Shown: piece by piece, positions 26,488-35,555 of the stretch | Numbering within the stretch: the first letter of the stretch is position 1 | Layout: each line of letters starts with the position of its first letter | NCBI RefSeq assembly: GCF_016801985.1 | Contig: NZ_JAEVLS010000003.1 | Span: forward strand, 248,001 to 312,000 | Origin: Steroidobacter gossypii | GTDB lineage: Bacteria > Pseudomonadota > Gammaproteobacteria > Steroidobacterales > Steroidobacteraceae | Length of the DNA stretch: 64,000 nucleotides | Reading direction: 5' to 3' | Notes under the pieces: generated by a model | What the model was told of the DNA's origin: nothing | The model's database searches: none | The model's input: only the letters and a program-made list of their open reading frames with translations | Position numbers and translations under genes: made by a program

Positions 26488-27684
26488 TTAGCGGCGGAAC
26501 ACCGAGCCGACGGCTTCGGCGAGATAGTCGATCGATTCCAGGCTGATGCCGGCGATGTTGATGCGACCGTCGCGAGTCATGTAGATGTGATGTTTCTCGC
26601 GCAGCGTGTCGACGGCTTCGGGCGTCAGCGGCAGCATCGAGAACATGCCACGCTGCCGGTCGATCGCGGTGCCGACTTCGGCGTTGCAGGTCTTGGTCAG
26701 CGCCGCTGCGAAGGTGTGGCGCAGCTTCAGCATGCGATTGCGCATGGCGTCGAGCTCGTTGCGCCAGTCGGCGTTGAACTTGGCCTCGCTCAGGATGCGC
26801 GCGACGATGGCGGCGCCATGATCCGGCGGCATGGAATAAATGCCGCGAGCGATCTTGCGCAGGTGGCTGGCCGAGGCGTTCGCCTGAGCTTCGTTCTCCG
26901 CGAGCACCATCAGTAGACCGACGCGTTCGCGATACAAACCAAAGTTCTTCGAGCACGACACCGCCACCAGAGCTTCCGGCACCGTCGCAGCGATCAAACG
27001 TGCGCCTTCGGCATCCTGCTCGATGCCTTCACCGAGCCCCTGATAGGCGATGTCGACATATGGAATCAGACGACGTTGCAGCAGAACGTCCGCCACCTTG
27101 CGCCATTGCTCCATCGACAAGTCCGCGCCGGTCGGGTTGTGACAGCAGCCGTGCAGGAGCACGACATCTCCCGCTGGCAGCGCATCGAGGCGCTCGAGCA
27201 TGGCGTCGAACCGGACCGCGCCGGTGCGCGCATCGAAATAGGGATAACTTTCCAGCTTCAGGCCCGCGCCGCTCAACAGCGGCACATGATTGGCCCAAGT
27301 CGGATCGCTCACGTGCACGGTCGGGCGCGAACCGGTGGCGATCAGCAACTCGGCGCCCAGACGCAATGCTCCACAGCCGCCCGGCGCCTGAACGCCGCGG
27401 ACGCGGCGGCTCGTCAGAGCAGTGTGCTGCTTGCCCAGAATGAGCTCGGTCATCAACGCATTGAATTGGTCGTTGCCGCCCGGGCCGACATAAGTCTTGG
27501 TCTGCTGATCCGCCAGCACCGCCTGCTCGGCGGCGCGCACCGCGGCCAGCACCGGAGTTTTGCCATGCTCATCCTTGTAAACCCCGACGCCGAGGTCGAT
27601 TTTTCGAGAGGCGGGGTCGGCTCGGAAAGCCGCCATCAAGCCCAGGATGGGGTCCTCGGGAAGCGCCTGCAAACTGTCGAACAA
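26488..27684 (-). CDS. tyrB: Aromatic amino acid aminotransferase (class I, TyrB-like)
   Basis: PLP-dependent transaminase of 398 residues, exactly the family length. The PLP lysine lies in SCSKNFGLYRERVG, the aspartate/asparagine cofactor contacts are in LHGCCHNPTGADL and PYVDIAYQGLGEG, and the substrate arginine is near the C-terminus in TRDGRINIAGI. These are features of the aspartate/tyrosine aminotransferase subgroup. It makes phenylalanine and tyrosine or feeds their breakdown. It is transcribed alone, convergent with exbD. Confidence 0.93.
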   Translation of the reverse strand: MFDSLQALPEDPILGLMAAFRADPASRKIDLGVGVYKDEHGKTPVLAAVRAAEQAVLADQQTKTYVGPGGNDQFNALMTELILGKQHTALTSRRVRGVQAPGGCGALRLGAELLIATGSRPTVHVSDPTWANHVPLLSGAGLKLESYPYFDARTGAVRFDAMLERLDALPAGDVVLLHGCCHNPTGADLSMEQWRKVADVLLQRRLIPYVDIAYQGLGEGIEQDAEGARLIAATVPEALVAVSCSKNFGLYRERVGLLMVLAENEAQANASASHLRKIARGIYSMPPDHGAAIVARILSEAKFNADWRNELDAMRNRMLKLRHTFAAALTKTCNAEVGTAIDRQRGMFSMLPLTPEAVDTLREKHHIYMTRDGRINIAGISLESIDYLAEAVGSVFRR

Positions 27685-27740
27685 GGGAAGACTCCGTCAA
27701 ATCGGCGCGAGTCGCACCGGGATGGGGCGGCTATCTTAAT

Positions 27741-27767
27741 CGGCGGCAGGCGGCTAAGCCACCGCCG
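27741..27767 (-). terminator. Possible hairpin terminator after the outer-membrane barrel gene
   Basis: CGGCGG and CCGCCG flank a 15-base loop 40 bases beyond the barrel gene stop, followed on the minus strand by the AT-rich ATTAAGATAG. There is no clean T run, so this is a weak call. Confidence 0.35.
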
Positions 27768-27806
27768 ACGCGCCGGGGACCGCGCGAAGTCCGACTCGCG
27801 ATGGTT

Positions 27807-28478
27807 CTAGAAGCGGTACGACAGCTTGAGTTGCAGAATAGGCCAGAGCTCGTAGTCATCGAGCTCGTCCTCGATGCGACTTTCCTCACGTTCGATGTCA
27901 GCCTCGAATTGTGGTGCGTTGGCGAGCAGCCCGGTGCCGCGCAAGTTCTCGATGGTAGGCTCGCCTTGCCAGAGCACACCCAGCTCGGCGCCGAACGTCA
28001 ATCCTTTGGCGAGCGTGCCTCCGTAGCCAATGCTGAGCGCCGGTGTGAAATCATCGGTGGTCACGGTGCCCGTCAGCGTGCCGATCTGTTGCGGCGTGTA
28101 TGTGGTATCGCCGATGGTCACGCTGCTGGAGGGCGCGCCGGTCAGATCCACCTCGTTGTCGTTCGCCCGGCCGCCGATCGAAATCCGAAACCCGCCGCCG
28201 AGCGGATACCAATCCAGCATGGCGCCGAAGGAACTCAGTTCGAGGTCGCCGTCGTACTCGATCTCGTCCACTTCCTCATCGCGCGAAACCGTCAGAAACC
28301 CAGCGTTGGCGCGAATGCCCAAGTGCTCATTGGGCCGGAACGACACCTGCGGCCCCACGCCGAGCGTGCCGCCTGTGACACCTACGCTCCAACGACCTTC
28401 TTGCGCGACCGCGGCGCTCATTGCTGTACATGTACCGAACGCTGTAACGCACAGCGCAATCCATAGGGATGTTTTCAC
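27807..28478 (-). CDS. Small outer-membrane beta-barrel protein
   Basis: 223-residue secreted protein. I use the GTG at 28478, with GGAG 8 bases upstream, because the product then begins directly with a signal peptide (KTSLWIALCVTAFG) cleaved after SAAVAQ. The mature chain alternates strand-like segments, such as GVGPQVSFRPNEHLGIRA and SFGAMLDWYPLGGGFRIS, and ends WPILQLKLSYRF with the terminal aromatic used by barrel assembly. It resembles OmpW- or Opa-like eight-stranded barrels. No function is indicated. It lies downstream of the sugar transporter on the same strand. Confidence 0.78.
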   Translation of the reverse strand: MKTSLWIALCVTAFGTCTAMSAAVAQEGRWSVGVTGGTLGVGPQVSFRPNEHLGIRANAGFLTVSRDEEVDEIEYDGDLELSSFGAMLDWYPLGGGFRISIGGRANDNEVDLTGAPSSSVTIGDTTYTPQQIGTLTGTVTTDDFTPALSIGYGGTLAKGLTFGAELGVLWQGEPTIENLRGTGLLANAPQFEADIEREESRIEDELDDYELWPILQLKLSYRF

Positions 28479-28541
28479 AGCGGATACTCCAGGCTTCGCT
28501 CGCGATGAACGAAGCACGTCGCCTGGAGTTCCTGAGGGAAA

Positions 28542-30104
28542 TTACCACCAGATGGTGTAGAGCGCGGTCAGGATCGCGATCACGCCGAAGGAGCACATGT
28601 TGAAGCTTGCCGAGGTGCCGTACGTGACATCGGCGGTGTTGACGCGATTCGAGCCCGCGGTGGCCGGCTGCTTGATGGAGAACACGACGGCGAGCGCGAG
28701 AGCCAGCACGAACACGAGGGCCATGCGGTTCATGAAGGGCAGCGACGGCCACAGCGCCTTGAGGGCGATGGACAACACGAAGGAGCCGATGGTGGCGGCG
28801 AGCGCGCCGGCTTCGGTGGCGCGTTTCCAGAACAGGCCGAGCATGAAGATCACGACGATGCCGGGCGTGAAGAACCCGGTGTACTCCTGAATATACTGAA
28901 ACGCCTGATCGAAGCTGCCGAGCAGCGGGCGAGCCGTGACGATCGCAAGCAGGATCGACGCCACCGCGGTGATGCGACCCACCAGCACCAACTGCTTCTC
29001 GGGCTTGGGCTCACCGAGCTTGTTATAAATATCCAGGGTGAAGATGGTCGCGATGGAATTGATCTTGGAGGCGGTCGAGGCAATGATCGCGGCGATCAGC
29101 GCCGCGAACACCAGGCCGGCGATGCCAGTCGGCAGCAGCCGCATCATGGTCGGATACGCTTCGTCCGGCTTGGCCAGATCCGGCGCCAGGATCACCGCGG
29201 CAATGCCGGGCAGCACGATGATGACGGGCATCAGCAGCTTCAGATAGGCCGCGAACATCACGCCTTTCTGCGCTTCCCGCAGGCTCTTGGCCGCAAGCGC
29301 GCGCTGAATGATGTATTGGTTGAAGCCCCAGTAGCTGAGATTGGCGATCCACATGCCGCCGATCAGCACCGACAGGCCGGGCAGATCCTTGTAGTACGGA
29401 TGCGCCGAGTCGAGGATCATCTCGAAGTGCCCCGGTACGCGCTCGAGCAGGGTCGAGAAGCCAGCGACCACACCGGTGCCGCCGCTGATTTCATTCAACG
29501 TGAGCCACGAAACCAGCAGACCGCCCAACACCAGCAGCGACACTTGGACGATGTCGGTCATCGCCACCGCTCGCAGACCGCCGCGCAGCTGATACACGAG
29601 GGCGAAAAGACCAAGCCCCACGAGCGCCATGCTCTGATCGGCGCCGGTCACCTTGGCCATGGCGATCGAGCCCAGCCACAGGATGGAAGTGAGATTCACG
29701 AAAATATACAGGCCGAGCCAGAAGATGGCCATCAGCGTGCGAATGCGCGTGCCGTACCGCTGTTCGAGAAACTGCGGCATGGTGTAGATCTCGTTCTTCA
29801 GGAAGATCGGCAGGAACCATTTGCCGACGATGATCAGCGTCAATGCCGCCATCCACTCGTAGGAGGCGATGGCCAGGCCGATCGCATAGCCCGAGCCGGA
29901 CATGCCGACGATCTGCTCGGCGGAGATATTGGCGGCGATCAGCGAAGCGCCAATGGCCCACCAGGGCAGGGTCTTGGAGGCCAGGAAGTACTCGGCCGAA
30001 TCTTTCTCACGACCGCCGCGCTCCCGCGACACCCACTGCGCCAGTGCGAACAGACCGATGGCATAGATGACGATGATGACCAGATCGAGCGTGGCGAGCT
30101 GCAT
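28542..30104 (-). CDS. Sodium:sugar symporter (SSS family, vSGLT-like)
   Basis: 520-residue, 14-helix sodium symporter. The family pattern is visible in ASLIAANISAEQIVGMSGSG (helix 1 break), FVNLTSILWLGSIAM, LRGGLRAVAMTDIVQ and SKINSIATIFTLDIY, which holds the conserved Na+-site serines. It is closest in feel to bacterial galactose/glucose symporters such as vSGLT. It lies next to a sugar dehydrogenase on the same strand, 63 bases apart, so aldose import for non-phosphorylative oxidation is likely. A short final helix ends LTALYTIWW. Confidence 0.92.
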   Translation of the reverse strand: MQLATLDLVIIVIYAIGLFALAQWVSRERGGREKDSAEYFLASKTLPWWAIGASLIAANISAEQIVGMSGSGYAIGLAIASYEWMAALTLIIVGKWFLPIFLKNEIYTMPQFLEQRYGTRIRTLMAIFWLGLYIFVNLTSILWLGSIAMAKVTGADQSMALVGLGLFALVYQLRGGLRAVAMTDIVQVSLLVLGGLLVSWLTLNEISGGTGVVAGFSTLLERVPGHFEMILDSAHPYYKDLPGLSVLIGGMWIANLSYWGFNQYIIQRALAAKSLREAQKGVMFAAYLKLLMPVIIVLPGIAAVILAPDLAKPDEAYPTMMRLLPTGIAGLVFAALIAAIIASTASKINSIATIFTLDIYNKLGEPKPEKQLVLVGRITAVASILLAIVTARPLLGSFDQAFQYIQEYTGFFTPGIVVIFMLGLFWKRATEAGALAATIGSFVLSIALKALWPSLPFMNRMALVFVLALALAVVFSIKQPATAGSNRVNTADVTYGTSASFNMCSFGVIAILTALYTIWW

Positions 30105-30167
30105 GTCTGTTGTTCTCTAATCCGTGTCTAAAGTATGGCCGTACCTGAGAATGGCCGCATCCGAAGG

Positions 30168-31100
30168 CTAGAAATGAAAAGCGGCTCGTTCGTGACGGCG
30201 GCCGAGCATCAATGCATCCTCGACCAGTCGCAAAGGTCGGCAGTCCACGTCGCACGCTCCGGTCGCAATGAGATCCGAAAACCGCCGGTAGAGCCGCGCA
30301 TATTCCTGATCGCTGCCGGCAAGGTGCGGCGTTTCATCGATGAACATGCGGTGTCCGCCCTCGGTGAGCAGCAATGTTTCCCGGTCGGTGCGCACTTCGA
30401 TGTTCCAGCACGGCGTGCCGGTATAAAGGAAATCGAGCGATGCCGCCACCCGCGCCGCGCCGGCATGCGACAGAACCATTTCAGCGGCGATCGGCGACTG
30501 ACAATTGTTGGGGAAGTCGAGCGAAGCCGACTCCAATGTCAACCGGCCGGGCAGAATGCGCGTGAGGATAGACAGTGCATTGATTCCTGGATCGAACACG
30601 CCCATGCCGCCCGCTTGCAGAATCCAGTCCTGGCCGGGATGCCACACTCGGATGTCTTCTTTCCAGGTAACGCTGACGCTTTCGATCACGCGCTCGCTGA
30701 GCCAGGCGCGCGCCGGCTCGACGCCGCCGGCCTCGCGTGAATGCCATGTCGTGAATAATGTTCGGCCGCGCTGACGAGCCCGAGCTTCCAGATCGTGAAC
30801 TTCCGTCACGGTCGCTGCGGGAGGTTTCTCCAGCATCACATGCAGCCCCGCATCGAGGGCCATGCGAGCCAGCTCATAACGGCAGGCGGGCGGAGTGCAT
30901 AGTGAGACCGCATCGACCTCAATGCCGGACTCGAGCATCGATTGCAGATCCGCGAAGCTGGACAGGCCGGCAATCGGCCCATCGCGGTTGACGGCCGCGA
31001 CCAGCTCGAAGCCCTCGCTGCCGGCCAGCGCCGGCAAATGCTGACCGCGCGCGATCTTGCCTACACCCACGAGCGCCAATCGTTTCGCAGTGGCTCCCAC
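30168..31100 (-). CDS. Gfo/Idh/MocA-family aldose 1-dehydrogenase (galactose/arabinose type)
   Basis: NAD(P)-dependent dehydrogenase of 310 residues from the GTG at 31100, which has AGAGGA six bases upstream. The Rossmann motif is LALVGVGKIARGQHLPAL, the family lysine is in HVMLEKPPAATV, and the second domain holds GMGVFDPGINALSILTR. This matches D-galactose or L-arabinose 1-dehydrogenases of the De Ley-Doudoroff type, which oxidise the aldose to a lactone. It is divergent from the sugar-acid dehydratase, consistent with consecutive steps. Galactose versus arabinose cannot be decided by eye. Confidence 0.83.
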   Translation of the reverse strand: MGATAKRLALVGVGKIARGQHLPALAGSEGFELVAAVNRDGPIAGLSSFADLQSMLESGIEVDAVSLCTPPACRYELARMALDAGLHVMLEKPPAATVTEVHDLEARARQRGRTLFTTWHSREAGGVEPARAWLSERVIESVSVTWKEDIRVWHPGQDWILQAGGMGVFDPGINALSILTRILPGRLTLESASLDFPNNCQSPIAAEMVLSHAGAARVAASLDFLYTGTPCWNIEVRTDRETLLLTEGGHRMFIDETPHLAGSDQEYARLYRRFSDLIATGACDVDCRPLRLVEDALMLGRRHERAAFHF

Positions 31101-31188
31101 CTGTATTCCTCTCACGTCTTCGGGCCCGTCGGAAGCCGCGGCGCTGGCATTTAGCGACGCATGCGGCTATCTTCGTCGTGGCAAGGCT

Positions 31189-31203
31189 GATTTATATGAT
31201 ATA
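31189..31203. promoter_or_regulatory. AT-rich candidate operator between dehydrogenase and dehydratase genes
   Basis: In a GC-rich region this stretch reads GATTTATATGATATA and contains the palindrome TATATGATATA. The 11-base word GATTTATATGA occurs again on the minus strand at 39096-39106, over the start of the GntR-family gene. It lies between the divergent catabolic genes, where a shared operator would be expected. Confidence 0.45.
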
Positions 31204-31297
31204 TAGGCTTTATAGACCGTGACATCGCCAATAGCAACAGCGAGGTCGCGCGCCCCGGGTCGGCCCGGGGCATCGCTTCGGGGTACAGGGGATTTGC

Positions 31298-33097
31298 ATG
31301 ACTGATCGTGGTGAAGCTCGGCGGAAATTGCGCTCGCGGCAGTGGTTCGACAATCCGGCCAATCCGGACATGACGGCCCTGTACATCGAGAAGTACCTCA
31401 ACTACGGGCTGTCCATGGAGGAGTTGCAGAGCGACCGGCCCATCATCGGCATCGCGCAGACCGGCAGCGATCTTGCGCCCTGCAACCGTCAGCACCTGAT
31501 CCTGGCCGAGCGCGTCAAGGCGGGCATTCGCGAAGCGGGCGGCATCCCGCTGGAATTTCCCATCCATCCCATTCAGGAAACCGGCAAGCGGCCCACCGCG
31601 GGCCTGGATCGCAATCTTGCGTACCTGAGTCTGGTCGAGATCCTGTTCGGGTATCCGCTCGACGGCGTGGTGTTGACCATCGGCTGCGACAAGACGACGC
31701 CGGCCTGCCTGATGGCCGCGGCCACCGTGAATCTTCCGGCCATCGCCTTGTCGGTCGGCCCGATGCTCAACGGCTTCCATGAAGGCAAGCGCGTGGGCTC
31801 GGGCACCATCGTCTGGAAGGCGCGCAGCATGCTCGCCGCCGGCGAAATCGATTATCACGGCTTCGTGCGTCTGGTCGCCTCGGCAGCGCCGTCCACCGGT
31901 TTCTGCAACACCATGGGCACGGCCACCACCATGAATTCGTTGACCGAGGCGCTCGGCATGTCGTTGCCGGGATCGGCCGCCATTCCGGCGCCGTATCGTG
32001 ATCGGCAGGAATGCGCCTATCGCACCGGCTTGACCATCGTCGATCTGGTCAACAAGGACTGCAAGCCGTCGGACATCCTCACGCGCGATGCGTTTCTCAA
32101 CGCCATTCGCGTGAACTCCGCGATCGGCGGCTCGACCAACGCGCCCATTCATCTCAACGCGATCGCTCGTCACGTGGGCGTGGAGCTCACGCTCGATGAC
32201 TGGGAACGACACGGTCACGATGTGCCGCTGCTGGTGAACTTGCAGCCTGCCGGCGAGTATCTCGGCGAAGATTTCTATCGCGCGGGCGGCGTGCCGGCGG
32301 TGGTGAATACGTTGATGCGCGAGGGTTTGATCGCCGAGAACGCAATGACGGTCAACGGCAAAACCATCGGCGAGAACTGCGCCAATGCCCGCAACCTCGA
32401 TGAAGACGTGATCCGCCCATACTCGCAGCCGTTGAAGCCGAAGGCGGGGCTCACGGTGCTCAGGGGCAACCTGTTCGACTCCGCGATCATGAAGACCAGC
32501 GTGATCTCGCCCGAGTTTCGTCAACGTTACTTGTCGGATCCCAACGATCCGGATGCGTTCGAAGGCAAGGTCGTGGTGTTCGACGGTCCCGAGGACTATC
32601 ACTCGCGCATCGACGATCCAGCCCTGGGCATCAATGAGCGTTCGATCCTGGTGATTCGCGGCACCGGCCCGATCGGTTATCCGGGCGGCGCTGAAGTCGT
32701 GAACATGCGGCCGCCCGCGGCGCTCATTCGCTCCGGTGTCGACGCCTTGCCTTGTATCGGCGACGGCCGCCAGTCGGGTACGTCGGGCTCCCCATCGATC
32801 TTGAATGCCTCGCCGGAAGCGGCGGTGGGCGGCGGCTTATCACTGCTGCGCACCGGCGATCGCGTGCGCATCGATCTGCGGCGTCGTGAAGTGCGTGTGC
32901 TCATCGACGACAAAACTCTCGCCGAACGTCGCAAGGAAGCCGAAGCCGCGGGCCCGAGCTATCCGGCCTCGCAAACGCCTTGGCAGGAGATTCACCGCGC
33001 CTTGACGGGACAGTTCGATACCGGCGCGGTGCTGGAGCTGGCGGTGAAGTATCAGCGGCTCGCCCAGACCGTCGACAACTTGCGCGACAGCCACTGA
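31298..33097 (+). CDS. IlvD/Edd-family sugar-acid dehydratase
   Basis: 599-residue iron-sulfur dehydratase. The three cluster cysteines are seen in [20 protein letters not shown] and [11 protein letters not shown]; the family motif [15 protein letters not shown] follows, and the C-terminal part has [20 protein letters not shown]. This subgroup removes water from D-xylonate, L-arabonate or D-galactonate to give a 2-keto-3-deoxy acid. It faces the aldose dehydrogenase, so the pair should turn an imported aldose into a keto-deoxy acid after lactone opening. The aldolase or second dehydratase needed next is not in the window. Confidence 0.88.
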   Translation: MTDRGEARRKLRSRQWFDNPANPDMTALYIEKYLNYGLSMEELQSDRPIIGIAQTGSDLAPCNRQHLILAERVKAGIREAGGIPLEFPIHPIQETGKRPTAGLDRNLAYLSLVEILFGYPLDGVVLTIGCDKTTPACLMAAATVNLPAIALSVGPMLNGFHEGKRVGSGTIVWKARSMLAAGEIDYHGFVRLVASAAPSTGFCNTMGTATTMNSLTEALGMSLPGSAAIPAPYRDRQECAYRTGLTIVDLVNKDCKPSDILTRDAFLNAIRVNSAIGGSTNAPIHLNAIARHVGVELTLDDWERHGHDVPLLVNLQPAGEYLGEDFYRAGGVPAVVNTLMREGLIAENAMTVNGKTIGENCANARNLDEDVIRPYSQPLKPKAGLTVLRGNLFDSAIMKTSVISPEFRQRYLSDPNDPDAFEGKVVVFDGPEDYHSRIDDPALGINERSILVIRGTGPIGYPGGAEVVNMRPPAALIRSGVDALPCIGDGRQSGTSGSPSILNASPEAAVGGGLSLLRTGDRVRIDLRRREVRVLIDDKTLAERRKEAEAAGPSYPASQTPWQEIHRALTGQFDTGAVLELAVKYQRLAQTVDNLRDSH

Positions 33098-33114
33098 TCC
33101 ACGGGGAACGATTG

Positions 33115-34290
33115 ATGTCGAGAATGTGTCTGCACGTGACGCCACGGTCGGCCGTGTCGTTGAGTTTGGTTTGTGCGATGTCGCTCGCTGGCGGTGTCGC
33201 TCACGCCGCCGATTATGCGCGCGCATCCTTCGGCAAGCTGCCGGATGGCAAAGCCGTGGAAGTCATCACGCTCAGCAATGCCAAAGGCGTCAAAGCCGGC
33301 GTGATGACGTATGGCGCGGCGTTGCAGTCGCTAGTGATGCCGGATCGCGATGGCAAGCTCGCGGACGTGACCTTGGGCTATGCCTCGCTCGAGGGTTATC
33401 TGAAAAAGCCGGAATATTTCGGCTCGACCGTGGGACGTTTCGCCAATCGACTCGCGGACGGACGCTTCACGCTCGATGGCAAGAGCTATCAGACCCCCCG
33501 CAATAACAACGGCCAGGCGTTACATGGCGGTGAGCGCGGCTTCGACAAAGTGCTATGGGACGTAGTGAAGGTCGAGCGCGGCGACACCGCATCGGTGCGT
33601 CTTCGTTACGTGAGCCCGGATGGCGATCAGGGTTATCCCGGAACGCTGACGGTATTCGCCACCTATTCGTTGAACGAAGCCAACGAGCTGCGCATCGAGT
33701 ACACGGCCACGACCGATCGGCCGACCATCGCAAACATCACCAATCATGCGTACTGGAATCTGGCGGGCGAGGGCGCACCGGCCGGCGCGATGGGCCACGT
33801 GCTGACCATTCCGGCCGAACACTATACCCCGGTGAACGAGGTGTTGATCCCGACCGGAAAGTTGCAGCCGGTGGCGAACACCGTGTTCGACTTCCGTCAG
33901 CCGACGCCGATCGGCGCACGAGTGCGCGAGGCGAGCGATCCGCAGATCGTGTTCGGCAAAGGCTATGACCATAACTTCGTGATCGCGCGCGATGTGGCCA
34001 AGGAGCCGCGCCTGATGGCGAAGGTCGAGGAGCCAGGCAGCGGTCGCGGTTTCGAACTGCTGTCCAACCAGCCGGCGGTGCAGTTCTATTCGGGCAACTT
34101 TCTCGATGGCACGGTGGTCGGCAAATCCGGGCGGGCATATCGGCAGGGCGATGCTCTGGTGCTCGAGCCGCAGGTGTCGCCGGATGCGCCGAATCAGCCG
34201 CAGCTCGGCTCGGCGCGCCTGGATCCCGGGGCCACCTATCGGAACGTGATCGTGTATCGATTGTTTGTTAGCGGGGAGCGTGCGCGCTGA
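33115..34290 (+). CDS. galM: Aldose 1-epimerase (mutarotase), exported
   Basis: 391-residue galactose mutarotase-like protein that interconverts alpha and beta sugar anomers. Unlike cytoplasmic GalM it begins with a signal peptide ending AGGVAHAAD. The fold markers are GAALQSLVMPDRDGK, the substrate histidine in NGQALHGGERGFDK, ITNHAYWNLAG with the catalytic histidine, and the glutamate in LVLEPQVSPDAPNQP. It follows the dehydratase by 17 bases, so the genes are probably one operon. A periplasmic mutarotase would feed the beta-anomer to the transporter or dehydrogenase. Confidence 0.92.
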   Translation: MSRMCLHVTPRSAVSLSLVCAMSLAGGVAHAADYARASFGKLPDGKAVEVITLSNAKGVKAGVMTYGAALQSLVMPDRDGKLADVTLGYASLEGYLKKPEYFGSTVGRFANRLADGRFTLDGKSYQTPRNNNGQALHGGERGFDKVLWDVVKVERGDTASVRLRYVSPDGDQGYPGTLTVFATYSLNEANELRIEYTATTDRPTIANITNHAYWNLAGEGAPAGAMGHVLTIPAEHYTPVNEVLIPTGKLQPVANTVFDFRQPTPIGARVREASDPQIVFGKGYDHNFVIARDVAKEPRLMAKVEEPGSGRGFELLSNQPAVQFYSGNFLDGTVVGKSGRAYRQGDALVLEPQVSPDAPNQPQLGSARLDPGATYRNVIVYRLFVSGERAR

Positions 34291-34322
34291 AGCGTGCGTA
34301 ATCGTCAGTGCAGGAGATCTTC

Positions 34323-35465
34323 ATGACTAGAACCAAATCCATCGCCACAGCCATCTTGCTACAAGTTGCGCTCTTGATGCTCTCGCCGGCGTTCGCCGCC
34401 GAGCGCTGGAGCGAAGTCAAGGCGCACGAGTGGTACAACGCTCAGCCCTGGCTGGTGGGCGCCAACTACATCCCCGCCAACGCCATCAATCAGCTGGAGA
34501 TGTGGCAGGCCGAGACGTTCGATCCGGCCACCATCGACAAGGAACTGGGCTGGGCGCGTCAGCTGGGCATGAACACCATGCGCGTCTACCTGCACAACCT
34601 GCTGTGGGAACAGGACGCCAAGGGTTTCAAGCAGCGCATCGAGAAGTTCCTGCAGATCGCGGCCCGTCACGGCATCAAGCCGATGTTCGTGCTGTTCGAC
34701 AGCTGCTGGAATCCCGAAGTGAAACTGGGACCGCAGCATCCGCCGATCCCCGGCGTGCACAACTCCGGTTGGGTGCAGGCGCCCGGCCGTGCGCGTCTCG
34801 AAGACGCCTCGGGCTATCCGAAGCTGGAACAGTATGTGAAGGGCGTCGTCGGCGCGTTCGCCAAGGACTCGCGCATCCTCGCGTGGGACGTGTGGAACGA
34901 GCCCGACAACGACGGCGGCGGCAACTACAAGAAACATCAGGGCAAGCAGGGCTATGTCGAGAAGCTGCTGCCGCAGGTGTTCGACTGGGCCCGTTCGCAG
35001 AATCCCACGCAGCCTCTGACCAGCGGCGTGTGGCATCACGATGACTGGTCTTCGCTCGACAAGCTGAACGCCATCGAGAAGATTCAGATCACCCAGTCGG
35101 ACGTGATTTCGTTCCACGACTATAGCTGGCCGGAAGTGTTCGAGCGCCGCGTGAAGCAGCTGCAGGGCTATGGCCGTCCGTTGCTGTGCACGGAATACAT
35201 GGCGCGCGGCAATGGCTCGACGTTCGACAACACGCTGCCGCTCGGCAAGAAGCACAACGTGGCCATGTTCAACTGGGGCTTCGTCGACGGTAAGACCCAG
35301 ACGCGCTTCCCCTGGGATTCCTGGAAGAAGCCATACACGTTGGAAGAGCCCATCCTGTGGTTCCACGACATCCTGCGTGCCGACGGCACGCCGTATCGCA
35401 AGGCCGAGACCGACCTGATCAAGCAGCTCACCAGTGAGCCGCGCAACAAGTCGGCGACGCAATAA
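34323..35465 (+). CDS. Secreted GH5-like glycoside hydrolase
   Basis: 380-residue TIM-barrel protein of the cellulase/beta-mannanase superfamily. The ATG at 34323 has CAGGAGATC just before it and gives a signal peptide cleaved at SPAFAAE. The acid/base glutamate lies in AWDVWNEPDND and the nucleophile in LLCTEYMARG; GMNTMRVYLHNLLWEQD marks an early barrel strand. The substrate is unclear, perhaps a beta-linked galactan, mannan or arabinan side chain given the neighbouring sugar enzymes. It sits between the mutarotase and a TonB receptor, resembling a small polysaccharide-use locus. Confidence 0.82.
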   Translation: MTRTKSIATAILLQVALLMLSPAFAAERWSEVKAHEWYNAQPWLVGANYIPANAINQLEMWQAETFDPATIDKELGWARQLGMNTMRVYLHNLLWEQDAKGFKQRIEKFLQIAARHGIKPMFVLFDSCWNPEVKLGPQHPPIPGVHNSGWVQAPGRARLEDASGYPKLEQYVKGVVGAFAKDSRILAWDVWNEPDNDGGGNYKKHQGKQGYVEKLLPQVFDWARSQNPTQPLTSGVWHHDDWSSLDKLNAIEKIQITQSDVISFHDYSWPEVFERRVKQLQGYGRPLLCTEYMARGNGSTFDNTLPLGKKHNVAMFNWGFVDGKTQTRFPWDSWKKPYTLEEPILWFHDILRADGTPYRKAETDLIKQLTSEPRNKSATQ

Positions 35466-35555
35466 AGGCTCGAGCGGGTGACAAGGCCAAGGACGGCTTC
35501 GGTCGCCATGACATTCATTTCACATCGAACATTCTATTGAGTCGGGGGCATTTCC

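Noticed and set aside
31151-32602. A long minus-strand open frame opposite the dehydratase gene
   Set aside because: The dehydratase on the plus strand has all its iron-sulfur cysteines and family motifs. The opposite frame is His/Arg-rich, with no motif and no ribosome site.
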